Under the pieces are notes generated by a model that worked only from the letters and a program-made list of their open reading frames with translations, had not been told where the DNA came from and did not search any database. Of a stretch of DNA of 64,000 nt, positions 62,512 through 64,000 are shown piece after piece (within the stretch, counting starts at the first letter, position 1; each line of letters begins with the position of its first letter). The DNA comes from Bacteroidota bacterium. GTDB lineage: Bacteria > Bacteroidota > Bacteroidia > 2-12-FULL-35-15. The position numbers and the translations under genes are program-made. The DNA is taken from contig PLYN01000045.1 of NCBI GenBank assembly GCA_003151815.1, positions 190,511-254,510 of the forward strand. The letters are read 5' to 3'.

Positions 62512-63281
62512 AGCTAATGGTATTTTATCAATAAAATTTGGTAGATTCTAATACTTGAGATGCAACAGCTTTCAAAAAGGTTGCATCCAATTTAATTATT
62601 TTTTTTATTACTCTTTCAAAATAATACAAATTGCTCATAATCAATAAATTTCACAAAAATCATTGATAATAAAATTTCTTAACAAAACAAGATTTTAACA
62701 ATTTAAAAACGATAAATTTATTCCGAAAATGAATATGTATTTTATCATTAAATCCAATTACAATGATAATCAGACGGGCAAACTTACAAAATAATCATTG
62801 AAATATTGCAAAATAATTTTTGAGTTTATTAAGAGCCTGTTTAAATTTTATTCAAAAATAATTTCTTATTAGAAGTTTTATTAATACAGAGTTTCATTTA
62901 GTATGTCATGCTGACGATTAGGGATAAAGCGTTTAAAAAATGATAAAAACTATTTATCTTCGTTGACAAGGAGAAATCATTTAATGTATAATTTAGAACA
63001 CTAAGTTGGTATGAGATTGATAAAAAAGAACTAAAAAAGCATGACCATTTAAAGTTGTCTTCGAAAAAGTTTAATGAAACTTTAAAGATTTTAGTTTCTT
63101 CCAGTCCTGCAAAATAAAGCCTTCAAAATAAGCGGAAAATTAACTCTCATCTTTTTAGGTTACAATAATGTGTTATTGCCTTAAAAAGTTTAAAGTTTAA
63201 AGTTGGAAGTTGGCTAATTGAATACTCATAAACATCTTCGTACAATAAATTGAACTTTAAAACTTTGAACTTTAAACTGAT
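62512..63281. other. Long AT-rich intergenic region before kdsD
   Basis: 770 bases without a convincing gene. It contains a promoter region for the 57349 gene (no clear TAnnTTTG box found), a degenerate stretch around 62890-62930 resembling a dispersed GTCATGCTGACGA repeat, and heptamer-repeat tracts at 63185-63205 and 63252-63280 next to the kdsD stop. Nothing else recognised on either strand. Confidence 0.5.
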
Positions 63282-64000
63282 TTATATAATTCCTTCCTTC
63301 AGCAAATCATGCAAATGGACAAAGCCCTGATATTTTCCTTTATCAGTAACAACAAGTTGTGTAATACTATATTGTTCCAACAATCGCATTGCATTTAAAG
63401 CCAACTCACCCGCTTCTATTTTTTTAGGATCTTTATTCATAATGTCGGATGCTTTTAAAGACGCAATAGAATCAGCACTTTCCAACATTCTACGCAAATC
63501 GCCATCGGTAATTACACCTACTAAAATATCATTTTCTATAACAGCAGTAGCTCCCAAACGTTTGGAAGAGATCTCCATAATAACCGCTTTTATTGAATCA
63601 TCGGGCTTTACTTGTGGTTTTTGATTGTGAATGGAAATATCTGAAACCTTTAAATATAATTTCTTACCCAAGGCTCCGCCGGGATGATATCTTGCAAAGT
63701 CCTTACTGGAAAATCCTCTGTAATCAAGCAAACAAACGGCTAATGCATCTCCCATAGCTAATTGCGCAGTGGTACTTGATGTTGGAGCCAGGTTATTCGG
63801 ACACGCTTCTTTCTCTACCGTACAATTTAAAATATAATCTGCCTGTTGCGCTAAATAAGAATCTATGTTGCCAACCAATGCTATCAATTTATTAACACCT
63901 GTTTTTAATAGCGGCACAAGTACCTTAATTTCCGGTGTGCTGCCACTTTTAGAAATGCAGATCACAGTGTCATTTTGTTGTAGTGTTCCCAGATCTCCGT
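63282..64000 (-). CDS. kdsD: Arabinose-5-phosphate isomerase KdsD/KpsF, N-terminus beyond window
   Basis: About 239 residues visible and the frame is open to the window edge (GDLGTLQQNDTVICISKSGS). The SIS domain shows ISKSGSTPEIKVLVPLLKTG, SYLAQQADYILN and CPNNLAPTSSTTAQLAMGDA. Two CBS domains follow (HNQKPQVKPDDSIKAVIMEI and MNKDPKKIEAGELALNAMRL). Converts ribulose-5-phosphate to arabinose-5-phosphate for Kdo and LPS, consistent with nearby lptB. About 80 N-terminal residues are expected outside the window. Confidence 0.93.
   Translation of the reverse strand, partial: GDLGTLQQNDTVICISKSGSTPEIKVLVPLLKTGVNKLIALVGNIDSYLAQQADYILNCTVEKEACPNNLAPTSSTTAQLAMGDALAVCLLDYRGFSSKDFARYHPGGALGKKLYLKVSDISIHNQKPQVKPDDSIKAVIMEISSKRLGATAVIENDILVGVITDGDLRRMLESADSIASLKASDIMNKDPKKIEAGELALNAMRLLEQYSITQLVVTDKGKYQGFVHLHDLLKEGII

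Noticed and set aside
62880-63120. Possible small gene or insertion-sequence remnant in the spacer before kdsD
   Set aside because: No frame with recognisable motif, no terminal repeats; only weak similarity to a dispersed repeat.

Overview
The window looks like a piece of a Bacteroidota chromosome, probably an uncultured Chitinophagales/Sphingobacteriales-like lineage; the rank below phylum is a guess. The evidence is: gliding genes gldB and gldC; a C25-peptidase/PorV-type pair resembling PorU2-PorV2; a giant secreted protein with a type B gliding/T9SS C-terminal domain; SPOR, PorT-like and caspase-family secreted proteins; a glycine-lipid type acyltransferase pair; and promoters of the Bacteroidota form TTTG...TAnnTTTG, often with leaderless or very short leaders. 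No rRNA, tRNA or CRISPR array was seen.

Layout. (1) 1-14.5 kb is an AT-rich accessory island packed with about fourteen toxin-antitoxin (TA) loci, intact and broken: AbiEii/DUF6922, two MntA-HepT pairs plus a truncated MntA copy, PIN, YoeB, several ParE/RelE pairs, MazEF, and an unusual acetyltransferase-like/XRE pair. Many are decaying through in-frame TAG codons, one-base frameshifts or end deletions. Between them lie copies of two repeat families and fragments of a large surface-protein gene. (2) 9.2-21.7 kb holds two large glycine-rich/PKD-like secreted proteins on the minus strand. Both stop at a domain boundary without a recognisable sorting domain, and the smaller one is frameshifted at a run of six C. 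(3) 22-34.7 kb is core: glsA/glsB-like acyltransferases, engB, a TMTC-like TPR membrane protein, gldC, gldB, a PorT-like barrel, nadE-murF, hemH, a GIY-YIG gene inside inverted repeats, and lpdA. (4) 34.8-40 kb is a minus-strand cluster running LPP20-like lipoprotein, DUF4384 protein, then two secreted caspase-family proteases that share an uncharacterised N-terminal module. A GxxExxY gene inside its own inverted repeats sits between the two proteases. (5) 40-57 kb: an unknown Tyr/Trp-rich secreted protein, lnt, a DUF6973 protein, porU2-porV2, a polytopic membrane protein, a double-SPOR protein, pssA, purS, DinB, lptB and tatC. (6) 57.3-64 kb: a 1720-residue type B T9SS protein between tatC and the partial kdsD/kpsF gene at the right edge.

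How the genes fit together: gldB/gldC, porU2/porV2, the PorT-like barrel and the giant secreted proteins belong to the gliding/T9SS cell-surface theme. lptB, kdsD, lnt, pssA and glsAB-like genes serve the outer membrane and its lipids. The most unusual material is the caspase/LPP20/DUF4384 cluster, the two nuclease-fold genes each enclosed in private inverted repeats, palindromic repeats inserted in frame in essential enzymes, and the TA island with repeat-spaced modules.
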